A DNA stretch of 64,000 nucleotides from Treponema socranskii subsp. buccale (lineage in GTDB: Bacteria; Spirochaetota; Spirochaetia; Treponematales; Treponemataceae), in contig NZ_CP054258.1 in NCBI RefSeq assembly GCF_024181585.1, forward strand, positions 2,418,001-2,482,000. Direction: 5' to 3'. Shown piece after piece: positions 8,815 to 18,272 of the stretch (its first letter is position 1; each line of letters starts with the position of its first letter). Below the pieces are notes generated by a model. It did not search any database and was not told where the DNA came from. It was given only the letters and a program-made list of their open reading frames with translations. The position numbers were made by a program, and so were the translations under genes.

Positions 8815-9816
8815 TCACTCGTACAAAAAGCACGCAACGCTGTGATCGGCCGCCGCCCCTGCGGGTTTTACGAACTTCGGCTGGCACTGTTTGCATTTTT
8901 CCATGCGGTTCGGACAGCGATCGTAAAAATAACAGCCCGGACGCTGCGTGTCGGGAGAAGGCACGTCGCCTTTCAATATGATACGCTGGCGCTGCCGCTC
9001 GACTTTCGGATCGGGAATCGGAACGGCGGAAAGCAGCGCTTTCGTATAGGGATGGAGCGGATTTGCATAGAGGTCTTTATAGCCGCCCGTTTCGACGATT
9101 TTTCCGAGATACATGACGGCGATCCTGTCGGAAATGTATTTGATGACGGCCAAATCGTGCGCGATAAACAGGTACGACAGCTCCATTTCTTTTTGAATGT
9201 CTTTAAAAAGATTCAGCACTTGCGCTTGGATCGAAACGTCGAGGGCGGAAACGGGTTCGTCGGCGAGTATGAGGCGCGGCTTCAGCGCAAGCGCGCGTGC
9301 GATACCGATCCTCTGCCGCTGACCGCCTGAAAATTCGTGCGGAAATCTGTTTTTGAAAAATTTCGAAAGACCGACGAGTTCCATGAGGTGTTCGACGCGA
9401 GAGGTGATGTCGGCTTCGGCTATGTCGAGCAGTCCGTATTTTTTGTAGATACGCATGGGTTCGGCGATGATTTCCGACGTCGTCATGCGCGGATCGAGCG
9501 ACGAATAGGGATCCTGAAATACGAGCTGCATATCGCGCCGGACTGCGATCATTTCCGCCCTTTTCATCTTCGTCAAATCTTTTCCGTCGAGCAGCACTTT
9601 TCCCGCCGTCGGTTTGTACAAGTGCGAAACCGCCCGCACAACGGTCGATTTTCCGCAGCCCGATTCGCCGACGAGTCCCAGCGTTTCGCCCTTCGCTATG
9701 TCGAAGCTGATGCCGTCGATCGCGTAGATATACTTTTTTTTGCCGCCGAAAAGGCCTTCGCTCCCGTCGGAAAAATGCATTTTCAAATCGCGTACTTCAA
9801 GGATATTGTCGCTCAT
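8815..9816 (-). CDS. oppF: oligopeptide ABC transporter ATPase OppF
   Basis: Start MSDNILEV at ATG 9816, overlapping the oppD stop by 4 bp (ATGA), so translation is probably coupled; 333 residues. Walker A GESGCGKST, signature 'FSGGQRQRIGIARAL', Walker B 'LILADEPVSALD'. The C-terminal oligopeptide/dipeptide transporter extension carries the Cys-rich 'GCYFYDRCPNRMEKC' motif. It is the last gene of oppABCDF. The 180-bp gap to the next ATPase (8634) shows no clear structure. Confidence 0.93.
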   Translation of the reverse strand: MSDNILEVRDLKMHFSDGSEGLFGGKKKYIYAIDGISFDIAKGETLGLVGESGCGKSTVVRAVSHLYKPTAGKVLLDGKDLTKMKRAEMIAVRRDMQLVFQDPYSSLDPRMTTSEIIAEPMRIYKKYGLLDIAEADITSRVEHLMELVGLSKFFKNRFPHEFSGGQRQRIGIARALALKPRLILADEPVSALDVSIQAQVLNLFKDIQKEMELSYLFIAHDLAVIKYISDRIAVMYLGKIVETGGYKDLYANPLHPYTKALLSAVPIPDPKVERQRQRIILKGDVPSPDTQRPGCYFYDRCPNRMEKCKQCQPKFVKPAGAAADHSVACFLYE

Positions 9817-10829
9817 TTTGTCGTGTCCTCTGCGGTAAACGTTCCGCCGTCTTTTTGTGCATAGAGCCAGCACGCCGCACAGTGCGTATCGGAAAACCGC
9901 ACGACCGGCGGATAGCGGTTTTTGCACACGGGCAATGCCTTATGACAGCGCGGATAAAACGGACAGCAGTCCGGCAAATCGACGACGTTCGGCGGCTGTC
10001 CTTCAATTGAAAAGAGTCTGTCCTCATCGTCGCGGTCGAGGCGAGGCACCGATTTGATAAGCCCCTGCGTATAGGGATGTTTCGTATCGTAAAAAATATC
10101 TTCGGTCGTACCGCGTTCGACGATGCGGCCGGCATACATGACGACGATCGTGTCGCACACGCCGGCGACGACGCCGAGCGAATGCGTTATCAAAATGACG
10201 GCCGTTCCGAGACGGTGTGTCAAATCCTGCATCAAATCGAGTATCTGCGCCTGAATCGTCACGTCGAGCGCGCTCGTCGGTTCGTCCGCAATGAGTATGT
10301 CGGGATTGCACGACAGGCCCATTGCGATCATGACGCGCTGGCGCATACCGCCTGAAAACTGATGGGGGTATCCGTCGATGCGTTTTTCCGCCGCGGGAAT
10401 GCCGGTAAGCTTCAGCATTTCGATCGCTTTTTCTTTTGCGGCTTTTTTGTTAAGGCCCTGATGCAGACATATCGTTTCGATCATCTGCGTCGAAATCCGG
10501 AGGTACGGATTAAGAGAAGACATCGGATCCTGAAAGATCATCGCGATCCTGTCGCCTCGTATTTCTCTCAGGCGCGCATCGCTCATTTTTAATAAATCTT
10601 CGCCGTTAAACAGCACTTCCCCGCCTTCGATTTTTCCCGGCGGCGTTTGAATTAACTTGATAACGGAGAGATTTGTAACGCTCTTTCCCGAACCCGACTC
10701 GCCGACGAGTCCGAGCGTTTCGCCTTTGTGCAGGTCGAAAGTCAAACCGTCGACGGCTTTTACAACGCCCGCATCGGTATAAAAATAGGTACGGAGGTCT
10801 TTTACCTGTAAAATCACTTCATCCGTCAT
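9813..10829 (-). CDS. oppD: oligopeptide ABC transporter ATPase OppD
   Basis: 338 residues; cytoplasmic partner of OppF in peptide import. Walker [10 protein letters not shown], signature '[15 protein letters not shown]', Walker B '[12 protein letters not shown]', and the family's C-terminal Cys-containing tail ('[15 protein letters not shown]'). It starts 7 bp after oppC and overlaps oppF. Length and motifs are normal for the family. Confidence 0.93.
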   Translation of the reverse strand: MTDEVILQVKDLRTYFYTDAGVVKAVDGLTFDLHKGETLGLVGESGSGKSVTNLSVIKLIQTPPGKIEGGEVLFNGEDLLKMSDARLREIRGDRIAMIFQDPMSSLNPYLRISTQMIETICLHQGLNKKAAKEKAIEMLKLTGIPAAEKRIDGYPHQFSGGMRQRVMIAMGLSCNPDILIADEPTSALDVTIQAQILDLMQDLTHRLGTAVILITHSLGVVAGVCDTIVVMYAGRIVERGTTEDIFYDTKHPYTQGLIKSVPRLDRDDEDRLFSIEGQPPNVVDLPDCCPFYPRCHKALPVCKNRYPPVVRFSDTHCAACWLYAQKDGGTFTAEDTTK

Positions 10830-10836
10830 ATATGCC

Positions 10837-11886
10837 TCACACCCTGTTTTTCGACTGCGGATCGAATGCGTCGCGCACGCCGTCGCCTAAAAAATTCATT
10901 GCAAACAAAAACACCGTCATGACGATTGCCGGAACGAGCAGACACCACGGATAGAGCGCCATGCCCTGCACGCCGTCGGAGATAAGAGAACCCCACGACG
11001 CAAGCGGCGCCGAAATACCGAGTCCCAAAAACGACAAAAAGCTTTCGCTCATGATAAAAGACGGAAGCGACAGCGCAGTATACACGATGATGATGCCGAC
11101 CGTATTCGGAATGAGGTGATGCATGATGATATACCACGGACCGGCTCCCATCGAACGGGCGGCAAGGACGAATTCCATATTTTTCAAACTCATCACCTGT
11201 CCGCGCACGACGCGTCCGATCGTAAGCCACGACACGAGCGCGATCGCTATAAAGAGGATGGCGACGTTGCGTCCGACGATCGCCATCATAATGATGACGA
11301 CGAGCATATACGGCAGTCCGTACATGACATCGACAAAGCGCATGAGAAACGAATCGATTCTGCCGCCCGCGTAACCGGCAATCGAACCGATGACGATACC
11401 GATGAGAAGCGCGGTTACCGTACCGATGAGACCGACCATCATGGAAATGCGTCCGCCGTACACCGTGCGCGACAGCATGTCGCGGCCGAGAGAATCGGTA
11501 CCCAACAAATATCTCCGATTCTGTTCGGGATCGGTTTTATTGCGTTCTTCGATGGAAGCGATCGCCGCCTGCTCTTCGGCATTGTATTCACTGCGCTTTT
11601 CTTTTGCCATCACTTTTGCAAAATACGCTTTGCGCGTTACAAGTTCCATGTCTCCCGCTTTTTGAAACGACGGCGGAAGATTCGTATGGTTGAGATTTTG
11701 CTGTGCATAGGGATAAAAAGGCAGCACCGGCGCAAAGAGCGCGACGAGGGCATAAACGACGACAATCCAAAAACTCGCGTATGCCATTTTATTTTTTCGC
11801 AGACGGTTCCATGCATCCGCCGTCAGCGACACCGATTTCATTTCCTGATTAAATTCGTTCGTCGCCTTTTTTTCTTTTTTAACCAT
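10837..11886 (-). CDS. oppC: oligopeptide ABC transporter permease OppC
   Basis: 349 residues. The N-terminal cytoplasmic segment is followed by one helix ('YASFWIVVVYALVALFAPVL'), an external domain and the five-helix permease core with the ATPase-contact loop 'LAARSMGAGPWYIIMHHLIP'. The motif 'LGTDSLGRDMLSR' before the core is diagnostic of DppC/OppC. It pairs with OppB. The external insertion containing many charged residues (about 85-120) is somewhat long. Confidence 0.92.
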   Translation of the reverse strand: MVKKEKKATNEFNQEMKSVSLTADAWNRLRKNKMAYASFWIVVVYALVALFAPVLPFYPYAQQNLNHTNLPPSFQKAGDMELVTRKAYFAKVMAKEKRSEYNAEEQAAIASIEERNKTDPEQNRRYLLGTDSLGRDMLSRTVYGGRISMMVGLIGTVTALLIGIVIGSIAGYAGGRIDSFLMRFVDVMYGLPYMLVVIIMMAIVGRNVAILFIAIALVSWLTIGRVVRGQVMSLKNMEFVLAARSMGAGPWYIIMHHLIPNTVGIIIVYTALSLPSFIMSESFLSFLGLGISAPLASWGSLISDGVQGMALYPWCLLVPAIVMTVFLFAMNFLGDGVRDAFDPQSKNRV

Positions 11887-11904
11887 AGCGTTTTAATATT
11901 CCCG

Positions 11905-12834
11905 TTATTTATAAGAAATTCGAGGATCGAGGAATCCGTACAAAATATCGACGATGAGATTCATAACGATAAGAATGCCCGAATACACGATAACCGTACC
12001 GATGATGAGCGTATAATCGCGGTTGAGCGCCGATTTGACGAAAAAGTTTCCGATACCCGGCACGAGAAACACCTGTTCGACGACGACCGAACCGGTAACG
12101 ATGCCTGCAAACGCGGGGCCGAGATAACTCACGACCGGAAGCAGTGCGCCTTTGAGCACGTGCTTTACCATGACGACCGAATTTTTCAAACCCTTTGCAC
12201 GCGCGGTACGTACGTAATCGGAACGGAGCGTTTCAAGCACGCTCGCGCGCGTCAAGCGTGCGATCGACGCAAAGCGCGGAAGGGCAAGCGTAAAAGCCGG
12301 CATGATAAGCGTTTTCCAGCCGTAGCGCCCCGTAATCCAGCCGGACGTCGGAAGCCATTTGAGCGTAAGCGCAAAAACAAAAACCGCGACCGGCCCTACG
12401 ACGAAAAGCGGCACCGAAAGCCCTACGCTCGCAAAGGACATCGTCGAGTAATCAATCCACGTATTTTGTTTTACCGCGGAGATGAGTCCGAACGTAATGC
12501 CGAAGAGCATCGCAAAAGCAAGCGAAATGACTCCGAGCAAAAGAGAGTTCGGCATACTCGAACCGATGAGCTGATTGACCGTAAAATCTTTGTTTTTGAA
12601 CGACGGCCCCAAATCGCCGTGGAGGACATTGCCGACATAACGCAAATACTGTTTAAACAGCGGTTCATCCATGTGATATTGCTTTTCGAGATTGGCGAGG
12701 ATTTCCGGAGGTACTTTTTTTTCACTTGCGAACGGACCGCCCGGTGCAAGCCGAGTGATAAAAAAACTCAGAGTTACGATAACGAAAAGCGTCGGAATGA
12801 GACCCAGCAAACGTTTTATAATAAATTTTCCCAT
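11905..12834 (-). CDS. oppB: oligopeptide ABC transporter permease OppB
   Basis: 309 residues with six membrane helices. The N-terminal 'IIKRLLGLIPTLFVIVTLSF' is typical for OppB/DppB, the ATPase-contact loop is 'SDYVRTARAKGLKNSVVMVK' and the protein ends in 'FLDPRISYK'. It is the first gene after the oppA terminator, so it and the downstream permease and ATPase genes are probably expressed by read-through at a lower level than oppA. Confidence 0.93.
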   Translation of the reverse strand: MGKFIIKRLLGLIPTLFVIVTLSFFITRLAPGGPFASEKKVPPEILANLEKQYHMDEPLFKQYLRYVGNVLHGDLGPSFKNKDFTVNQLIGSSMPNSLLLGVISLAFAMLFGITFGLISAVKQNTWIDYSTMSFASVGLSVPLFVVGPVAVFVFALTLKWLPTSGWITGRYGWKTLIMPAFTLALPRFASIARLTRASVLETLRSDYVRTARAKGLKNSVVMVKHVLKGALLPVVSYLGPAFAGIVTGSVVVEQVFLVPGIGNFFVKSALNRDYTLIIGTVIVYSGILIVMNLIVDILYGFLDPRISYK

Positions 12835-12850
12835 ATAATTACTCCGGCAT

Positions 12851-12886
12851 AAAAAAAACGGAACAGCCGTTTCAGGCCGTTCCGTT
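12851..12886 (-). terminator. intra-operon terminator between oppA and oppB
   Basis: A stem AACGGAAC..GCC/GGC..GTTCCGTT (one mismatch, loop GTTTCA at 12869-12874) is followed in the minus direction by eight T. Position suggests partial termination after oppA, which is common for binding-protein genes. Confidence 0.8.
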
Positions 12887-12917
12887 CATTGTACCAGAAA
12901 ATTACATTTTCTGCAAT

Positions 12918-14501
12918 TTATTTTTTGGGTTTTATGCCCGTATACGCATGGATATCGAGGACGTTCGAATACCAGCCGTCCCATTTATTCAAATCGATAA
13001 GGCACTGCGAAACGTAGATGTACATCGGAATAACCGCCGCATCGCGTGCGATCGCAATCGATTCGGCTTTTTCAAGCACTTTCATGCGTTCAGGTCCCGC
13101 CGGCATGCGGGCGGCGTCGCTGACGAGCTTATCGAATTCGGGAACGCTGTAGCGTCCGTCATTGTTTCCGCTGCCCGTAGTCAAAAGTTCGAGAAAGTTC
13201 GACGGATCTTTGTAATCGCCGATCCAGCCCGCGCGCGCGATTTCGAAGTCGTTCGCCTGCCGCTTTGTCAGGAACGAATTCCATTCCATGTTCTGCAGTT
13301 CGACATTGATGCCGAGATTTTTCTTCCACTGCTGCTGCACCCATTCGGCGGTTTTTTTGTGCTTTTCGTTCGTATTGAAAATATACGTAAGCACGGGGAA
13401 GCCCTTACCGTCGGGATAGCCCGCTTCGGCAAGCAGCTTTTTCGCTTCGTCGGGGTTGAATGAAAAACCCTTCGGCGGCGTATAGCCCGCCATTTCGGGA
13501 ACGAAAGTGCCGGTAGCCATTTCTCCGCCCTTCGTCACTTTTTCGACGAGCTCTTTCGTATCGAGAGCGAGGATGAGCGCTTTACGCACGCGGACGTCTT
13601 TGAGCGTTTTATTGTTTACGTTGAAAAACGCGTAATACGAACCGAGGTACGGCGCGCACTGATAATCGTCGCGGAGCGCAACTTCGTCGATTAAATCCGG
13701 CGGAATATGAGCGCTCGAAGAGTTCCAATCAATTTCACCGTTTTTATATTTATTGTAAGAGGTAACGCTGTCTTCGATCGGCAAAAACGTAATGCGCGAC
13801 AGGAATATATTTTCTTTGTTCCAATACTTATCGTTCGGAACGACAGTGAGCTTATCCTGCGGCACCCACGATTCGAGTACGAAGGGACCGTTGCCGACGA
13901 AGTTTTCTTTTTTAATCCATTCGGAACCGTATTTTTCTATAGCGTGCATCGGAAGCGGCGAGAATGCATAGTGCGCCATCATATCGACCGCATAGGGAAC
14001 GGGACCTACGAGCGTCACTTCAAACGTATAATCGTCGACGGCGCGGATACCTACGGAACTCTCGGGCGCTTTTCCTTCGTTGTATTCTTTTGCACCCTTG
14101 ATAACCAATGCCGGCATATAGCCGTAGACGGCAGCCGTTTTCGGCGACATATAATAGAGCCACGAATCGACAAAGGTTTTCGCCGTAATCGGCGTACCGT
14201 CGCTCCACGTCGTTTTGCGCAGATGAAACGTTACAACCGTATTGTCCGCACTGCGCTCCCAGCTTTCCGCAACGCCCGGAACGGCTTCGCATGTTTTAAC
14301 GTCGTAGCCGACAAGTCCTTCGAACAGCGCCAAAAAAATGCGGTGCTCGGGCACGCCTTCAATCTGCGTCGGATCGATCGACTGCGGTTCGGCACCGTTG
14401 CTGATAGTAAACTCGGCACCTGAAGCGCTTTTTTTACCGCACGCCGAAAAACACAGCACGGCGGCACAGAGCGCAAGAGCCCATACCGATAGCTTTTTCA
14501 T
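12918..14501 (-). CDS. oppA: oligopeptide-binding lipoprotein OppA
   Basis: Start MKKLSVWA at ATG 14501 (GGAGG 4 nt upstream); 527 residues. The lipoprotein signal ends 'LCFSAC', so it is anchored at a membrane by Cys. Family 5 binding-protein features: 'GAEPQSIDPTQIEGV', 'PGVAESWERSADNTVVTFHL', 'WSDGTPITAKTFVDSW', 'WIGDYKDPSNFLELL'. It captures peptides for OppBCDF encoded immediately downstream. It has a good promoter and an odd leader with three RBS-like repeats. Confidence 0.93.
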   Translation of the reverse strand: MKKLSVWALALCAAVLCFSACGKKSASGAEFTISNGAEPQSIDPTQIEGVPEHRIFLALFEGLVGYDVKTCEAVPGVAESWERSADNTVVTFHLRKTTWSDGTPITAKTFVDSWLYYMSPKTAAVYGYMPALVIKGAKEYNEGKAPESSVGIRAVDDYTFEVTLVGPVPYAVDMMAHYAFSPLPMHAIEKYGSEWIKKENFVGNGPFVLESWVPQDKLTVVPNDKYWNKENIFLSRITFLPIEDSVTSYNKYKNGEIDWNSSSAHIPPDLIDEVALRDDYQCAPYLGSYYAFFNVNNKTLKDVRVRKALILALDTKELVEKVTKGGEMATGTFVPEMAGYTPPKGFSFNPDEAKKLLAEAGYPDGKGFPVLTYIFNTNEKHKKTAEWVQQQWKKNLGINVELQNMEWNSFLTKRQANDFEIARAGWIGDYKDPSNFLELLTTGSGNNDGRYSVPEFDKLVSDAARMPAGPERMKVLEKAESIAIARDAAVIPMYIYVSQCLIDLNKWDGWYSNVLDIHAYTGIKPKK

Positions 14502-14545
14502 ACAACCTCCATAGATCTCCATAAATCTCCATAAAACTTTTGCGA
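14502..14545 (-). repeat. leader fragment with three RBS-like repeats before oppA
   Basis: It begins GCAAAAGTTTT, like the 3' arm of the terminal leader hairpin. Then come ATGGAGATTT, ATGGAGATCT and ATGGAGGTTGT before the real ATG. Only the last repeat has a full GGAGG. It looks like the 3' remnant of a leader element whose RBS segment has been triplicated. Confidence 0.55.
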
Positions 14546-14549
14546 GTAT

Positions 14550-14578
14550 ATTGTACAAAATATTCGATTAAATGTCGA
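14550..14578 (-). promoter_or_regulatory. sigma-70-type promoter of oppA
   Basis: TCGACA (14573-14578), 17-bp spacer, TACAAT (14550-14555), reading leftward. The predicted transcript leader is about 40 nt and includes the RBS-like repeats. Confidence 0.65.
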
Positions 14579-14677
14579 GGAAAAAAGCCCGCTTATCGAA
14601 AACAAAATTCGTCAACCGTAACCGCGCACACGCAAAAAATCGGTCGAAAGACACAATACCCTGCCGATATTTTTGCG

Positions 14678-16021
14678 CTATGCCTCCGATCTCCGCTGCG
14701 TACCGAAGCGGTAAAACAATATCCCCAATACAGTCCACACGATTAAAAAAACGATCGACCCGCCTTTCAGCCGTGCGGGAGAAGTCGGCCACAAGAGCAG
14801 CGCGATGAAAAGCAGCGCGATACCGCACGCGAGAGCGCACACCGCTTTTTCGAAAACGGAAACGCTTTTTTTTATGCCGATGAAGCCTACGTATCCGTAC
14901 GCTAAAGCCGCAAGCACGGACGCCATATCGACAATGAGGATGATCACTTCCCTGCCGATCCACGGGCCGATTAAACTGATGCCTGCGATAAATAAAATCG
15001 CTTTCGGGTACAAGCCTTTTTCGTTTTTTTCTCCCAAAAACGCGGGACTCAATTTTTCTCTTGCAACGGCGCCGAGCAGTTTGCTGCTGCCGATCATAAA
15101 GCCGTTGATGCCGCCGGTGACCGCCGAAAAAAGTGCGGCAAGCATAAACACGAAACCGACCGTATCCGTCTTTTCCGTCACCGAAGATGCAACCGCCCAT
15201 TCGAGCCTCTCCGCTTCTTCGGGGCCGTAGCTCAAGCCTGCGATCATATTCAAAAGCGCATAGATGACGACGCCGAACGCGATCCCGACGATCGCCGTCG
15301 CATGAGCTTTTGCAGGCGAAAAACGGAGGTCGTTCGACACTTGCGGTATCACGTCGAAACCGACGAACAAAAACGGAACGATCGCGACGACCGAAGCGAT
15401 TTTTGCGGGCGAAATCTGCGATGCGCCGAAATAATTGTGTGAAAAATTTTCCAAATCGCTTTTACCGAGGATGATAAAAAAGAGAGAAACGACGATGACG
15501 ACGAGAGACGTGCTCATGATGTTTTGAATGCGGGCGCTCAGCGACAGACCGCGCAAATTGACAAGCGTAAAAACGATAATGGGCACCGACGCGATAACGA
15601 TATCCGAAGCGTACACGTCCGTTCCGCCGATCGTATACAGGTGTTTCCACAACACCGCGCTTCCGAAAATTTTGCGCAAAATCAAAACGTATGCGGTCGC
15701 ATTGAGCGGTATCATGCTCAAATAACACAGGCTCAGCGACCAGCCGACGATAAAACCGTGAATCTTTCCGAGATTCGAAAGCGCATACGAAAATTCGCCG
15801 CCTTCACCGACGTGGCGGGCGAGCATCACTTGATATGCTTTTTGAATGATCGCGATAAAAAATCCGCCGAGTCCGAGGCCGATTACCGTACTCAAAACGC
15901 CCGCTTTCGGCAGAAAAAAAGTGCCCGGCAAAATAAACGAACCCCAACCGATGATCGAACCGATTACGAGATTGAGAACGTCGAACTTTGACAAACCTTT
16001 TTTCGCGTTTTTCGTATTCAT
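14678..16021 (-). CDS. APC-family amino acid permease
   Basis: 447 residues with about 12 membrane helices. It opens with 'LSKFDVLNLVIGSIIGWGSFILPG', here matching the APC first-helix motif (G-S-x-I-G-x-G-x-F). 'VPFLFVGFDVIPQ' resembles the helix 6 region. It probably moves an amino acid or amine across the inner membrane. It is separated from the rnf operon by a terminator and from oppA by the oppA promoter, so it is likely its own unit. Substrate unknown. Confidence 0.88.
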   Translation of the reverse strand: MNTKNAKKGLSKFDVLNLVIGSIIGWGSFILPGTFFLPKAGVLSTVIGLGLGGFFIAIIQKAYQVMLARHVGEGGEFSYALSNLGKIHGFIVGWSLSLCYLSMIPLNATAYVLILRKIFGSAVLWKHLYTIGGTDVYASDIVIASVPIIVFTLVNLRGLSLSARIQNIMSTSLVVIVVSLFFIILGKSDLENFSHNYFGASQISPAKIASVVAIVPFLFVGFDVIPQVSNDLRFSPAKAHATAIVGIAFGVVIYALLNMIAGLSYGPEEAERLEWAVASSVTEKTDTVGFVFMLAALFSAVTGGINGFMIGSSKLLGAVAREKLSPAFLGEKNEKGLYPKAILFIAGISLIGPWIGREVIILIVDMASVLAALAYGYVGFIGIKKSVSVFEKAVCALACGIALLFIALLLWPTSPARLKGGSIVFLIVWTVLGILFYRFGTQRRSEA

Positions 16022-16048
16022 TGTTAAACCGGTTGAAGCCGTTTCGAT

Positions 16049-16096
16049 AAAAAAAGGCTGTCTTTTATGAAGTTTTGAATAACTTCGGAGACAGCC
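16049..16096 (-). terminator. terminator after rnfB
   Basis: GGCTGTC (16056-16062) pairs with GACAGCC (16090-16096), with an inner GAAGTT/AACTTC stem. It is flanked by A7 on the left and C4T5 on the right, so it can act in both directions. It closes the rnf operon. Confidence 0.75.
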
Positions 16097-16170
16097 CCTT
16101 TTTCACAGCATGTATACTTCCCCGCTCCCGTCACGAAGCCGAACGCCTCGCCGGACGCGCGCAGATATTT

Positions 16171-16452
16171 TTACTGAGCGCCGCCGAGCGCCTGCAGGAC
16201 GGCAGCCGCAACTTTCGGACCGCCGGCGCGGCAGCCGTTGGAAGGCGCCTCACCTTTTGAAACCGCCGCTGCAAATCCGTCGCAGCCGGGATATCCGCAG
16301 GCTCCGCAGTTTATGCCGGGCAATACGGCGCGGATCGCAGCCGCTTTTTCATCGACCGGAATATAAAATATTTTTTTAAAAATGCCGAGCAGCACACCGA
16401 TGACAAACGCAAGCACAAACGAAACTGCAACGGCCGTAAGTATAGCAATCAT
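16171..16452 (-). CDS. rnfB: RnfB, short form with a single Fe-S domain
   Basis: 93 residues. One membrane helix (about 4-27) is followed by the RnfB/4Fe-4S domain with cysteines at 49, 52, 57 and 74 (C-x2-C-x4-C-x16-C). Standard RnfB proteins continue with ferredoxin-type 4Fe-4S domains, which are absent here: the frame stops right after the first cluster motif and a terminator follows. Rnf oxidises ferredoxin, reduces NAD and pumps ions. A truncated electron-entry subunit suggests that another ferredoxin or another subunit supplies the missing clusters. Last gene of rnfCDGEAB, 18 bp after rnfA. Confidence 0.85.
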   Translation of the reverse strand: MIAILTAVAVSFVLAFVIGVLLGIFKKIFYIPVDEKAAAIRAVLPGINCGACGYPGCDGFAAAVSKGEAPSNGCRAGGPKVAAAVLQALGGAQ

Positions 16453-16469
16453 AATGCACCCCTTCCTTT

Positions 16470-17045
16470 TCAGATCAAACCTTTGAAGCCTAAAAACGAC
16501 AGCGAAAGCAAACCCGCAGTGATGAACAGGATCGGCTTTCCTTTAACAAAAAGCGGAACGGGAGCACTTTTGATCCGTTCGCGCACGCCGGACATGATCA
16601 CAAGTGCGATTAAAAATCCGAGCGCCGCACCGAGCGCGTATACAAGCGATTCGATGTAGTTATAATTTTTATTGATACACGTAATCGTAACGGCGAGCAC
16701 CGCACAGTTCGTCGTGATGAGCGCAAGATACACGCCCATCGCGCTGTACAATCCCGGAATCGATTTTTTCAAATAAAATTCGACAAGCTGTACGAGAGCG
16801 GCGATGACGAGAATGAACATGAGCGTCTGCAAATACTGCAGCTTCAACGGCACCATGATTCCGTAGTAGAGCGGATAGGTGACGGCCGTTGCGAGCACGA
16901 TGACGAATGTTGTCGCGATCCCCATGCCGGTCGCTTTATCCGTCTCCGCAGTCATACCGATAAACGGACAGATCGCAAGATATTGAATAAAGACGACGTT
17001 GTCTATAAGCATCGATTTAATAAAAATACCGAGTAAATTGTTCAT
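16470..17045 (-). CDS. rnfA: RnfA, ion-translocating membrane subunit
   Basis: Start MNNLLGIF at ATG 17045, overlapping the rnfE stop by 4 bp; 191 residues, six membrane helices. RnfA/NqrE signature segments are visible: 'DNVVFIQYLAICPFIG' and 'TNCAVLAVTI', the conserved TNC that binds the intramembrane iron centre in Nqr/Rnf. Normal length. It forms the membrane core with RnfE. Confidence 0.93.
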   Translation of the reverse strand: MNNLLGIFIKSMLIDNVVFIQYLAICPFIGMTAETDKATGMGIATTFVIVLATAVTYPLYYGIMVPLKLQYLQTLMFILVIAALVQLVEFYLKKSIPGLYSAMGVYLALITTNCAVLAVTITCINKNYNYIESLVYALGAALGFLIALVIMSGVRERIKSAPVPLFVKGKPILFITAGLLSLSFLGFKGLI

Positions 17046-17683
17046 GCCGCACCTCCCTTTGTCTTTGCTTTCGCTTTTCTGATCTTCGCCGCACGTTCCG
17101 CCGCGAGCGTTATCGCGGAAAGCAAACCGAACACGAAAAATCCTCCCGGCGCATCCGATAAAAATTTTACGGTATACGCTTCGGGGATAACGACTTTGCC
17201 GAACAGCGAACCGCTTCCCAAAAGCTCGCGCACGATCGAAATAACGCAGAGCACCCACGTATATCCGAAGCCCATGCCGAACGCATCGGTCACCGCATCA
17301 AGCGGACTCTCTTTCGACGCGAACGATTCGACGCGCCCCATGATGATGCAGTTGACGACGATGAGCGGCAAAAATACGCCGAGCGACGCGGACAGCGACG
17401 GGATATACGCTTCAAGCAAAAGTTGCACGATCGTCGTAAACGCGGCGATGACTATGATGAAAATCGGCAAGCGTATGTCTTCCGGAATGACATTACGAAA
17501 AATCGCGATTATTAATTCGCTCATAACGAGAACGAACATCATCGAAAATCCCATACCGATGCCGTTGAACACGTTCGTCGTAACGGCAAGCGAAGAACAC
17601 AAGCCGATAGAAAGGACGAGCAGCGGATTTTCTTTTACGAGTCCGTTTGTAAAAATCGATAATCTGCTTTGTTTTTTTTGCAT
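17042..17683 (-). CDS. rnfE: RnfE membrane subunit
   Basis: Start MQKKQSRL at ATG 17683 (GGAG about 10 nt upstream); 213 residues, six helices. 'NPLLVLSIGLCSSLAVT' and 'LPLIVVNCIIMGR' are the conserved RnfE/NqrD half-repeat motifs matching those of RnfA. The Lys-rich tail is unremarkable. An alternative start at 17710 would overlap rnfG and lacks a better ribosome site. Confidence 0.92.
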   Translation of the reverse strand: MQKKQSRLSIFTNGLVKENPLLVLSIGLCSSLAVTTNVFNGIGMGFSMMFVLVMSELIIAIFRNVIPEDIRLPIFIIVIAAFTTIVQLLLEAYIPSLSASLGVFLPLIVVNCIIMGRVESFASKESPLDAVTDAFGMGFGYTWVLCVISIVRELLGSGSLFGKVVIPEAYTVKFLSDAPGGFFVFGLLSAITLAAERAAKIRKAKAKTKGGAA

Positions 17684-17696
17684 TTCGTTTTCACTC

Positions 17697-18272
17697 CTAT
17701 TTCGCAGCAAGACAGGCGAGCGCGCTCTGCGTTCCCTGCGTCAAAAGTTCGGCAACGCCTTTACTCGTGATCGTCGCACCCGATACCGCTTCGAAGGTCT
17801 GACCGGGAACGAAACCGTCGTTCGCATTTTTACCTTCGAACTGCCCGTAAAACGTTTTGCCGCTCGAAACCGTATAGTTCGGATCGCTCGCTTTTAAGCC
17901 GAAGCCCGCCGTATCGCTCGATGCGAGAAACTGCATACCCGTGAGTACGCCGTCTTTTTTTATACCGAAAATGATCGTCGATCGGTCGTAAGTCGGACCC
18001 GTCACTTGCGCGACGGCGCCTATAACGCTGCCGCCTTTTTTTGCAAGATACATTTTGTCGATACTGATCGCCGGCACCGCGCTCGCTTTAAAATCCGTCA
18101 CTTCTTCAAACGAATCCGCGTCGGCAAATACCGTTTTCATACCGGAACTCGCTTTATCCGCCTGACGCTGTTCGATGACGGGAGCCGTGATGTGGTTGAC
18201 GAGCGCAAGACAAAAGCACGAAACGGATGCGAAGATCGCAAGCGTAAGCCCGAGTTTTAAAATATGTTTCAT
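17697..18272 (-). CDS. rnfG: RnfG, FMN-carrying periplasmic subunit
   Basis: 191 residues. One N-terminal membrane helix is followed by an extracytoplasmic FMN-binding domain. The covalent flavin attachment motif S-G-A-T-I-T is present in 'FEAVSGATITSKGV' (Thr carries FMN through phosphoester in the family). It overlaps rnfD by 4 bp. Normal length. Confidence 0.93.
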   Translation of the reverse strand: MKHILKLGLTLAIFASVSCFCLALVNHITAPVIEQRQADKASSGMKTVFADADSFEEVTDFKASAVPAISIDKMYLAKKGGSVIGAVAQVTGPTYDRSTIIFGIKKDGVLTGMQFLASSDTAGFGLKASDPNYTVSSGKTFYGQFEGKNANDGFVPGQTFEAVSGATITSKGVAELLTQGTQSALACLAAK

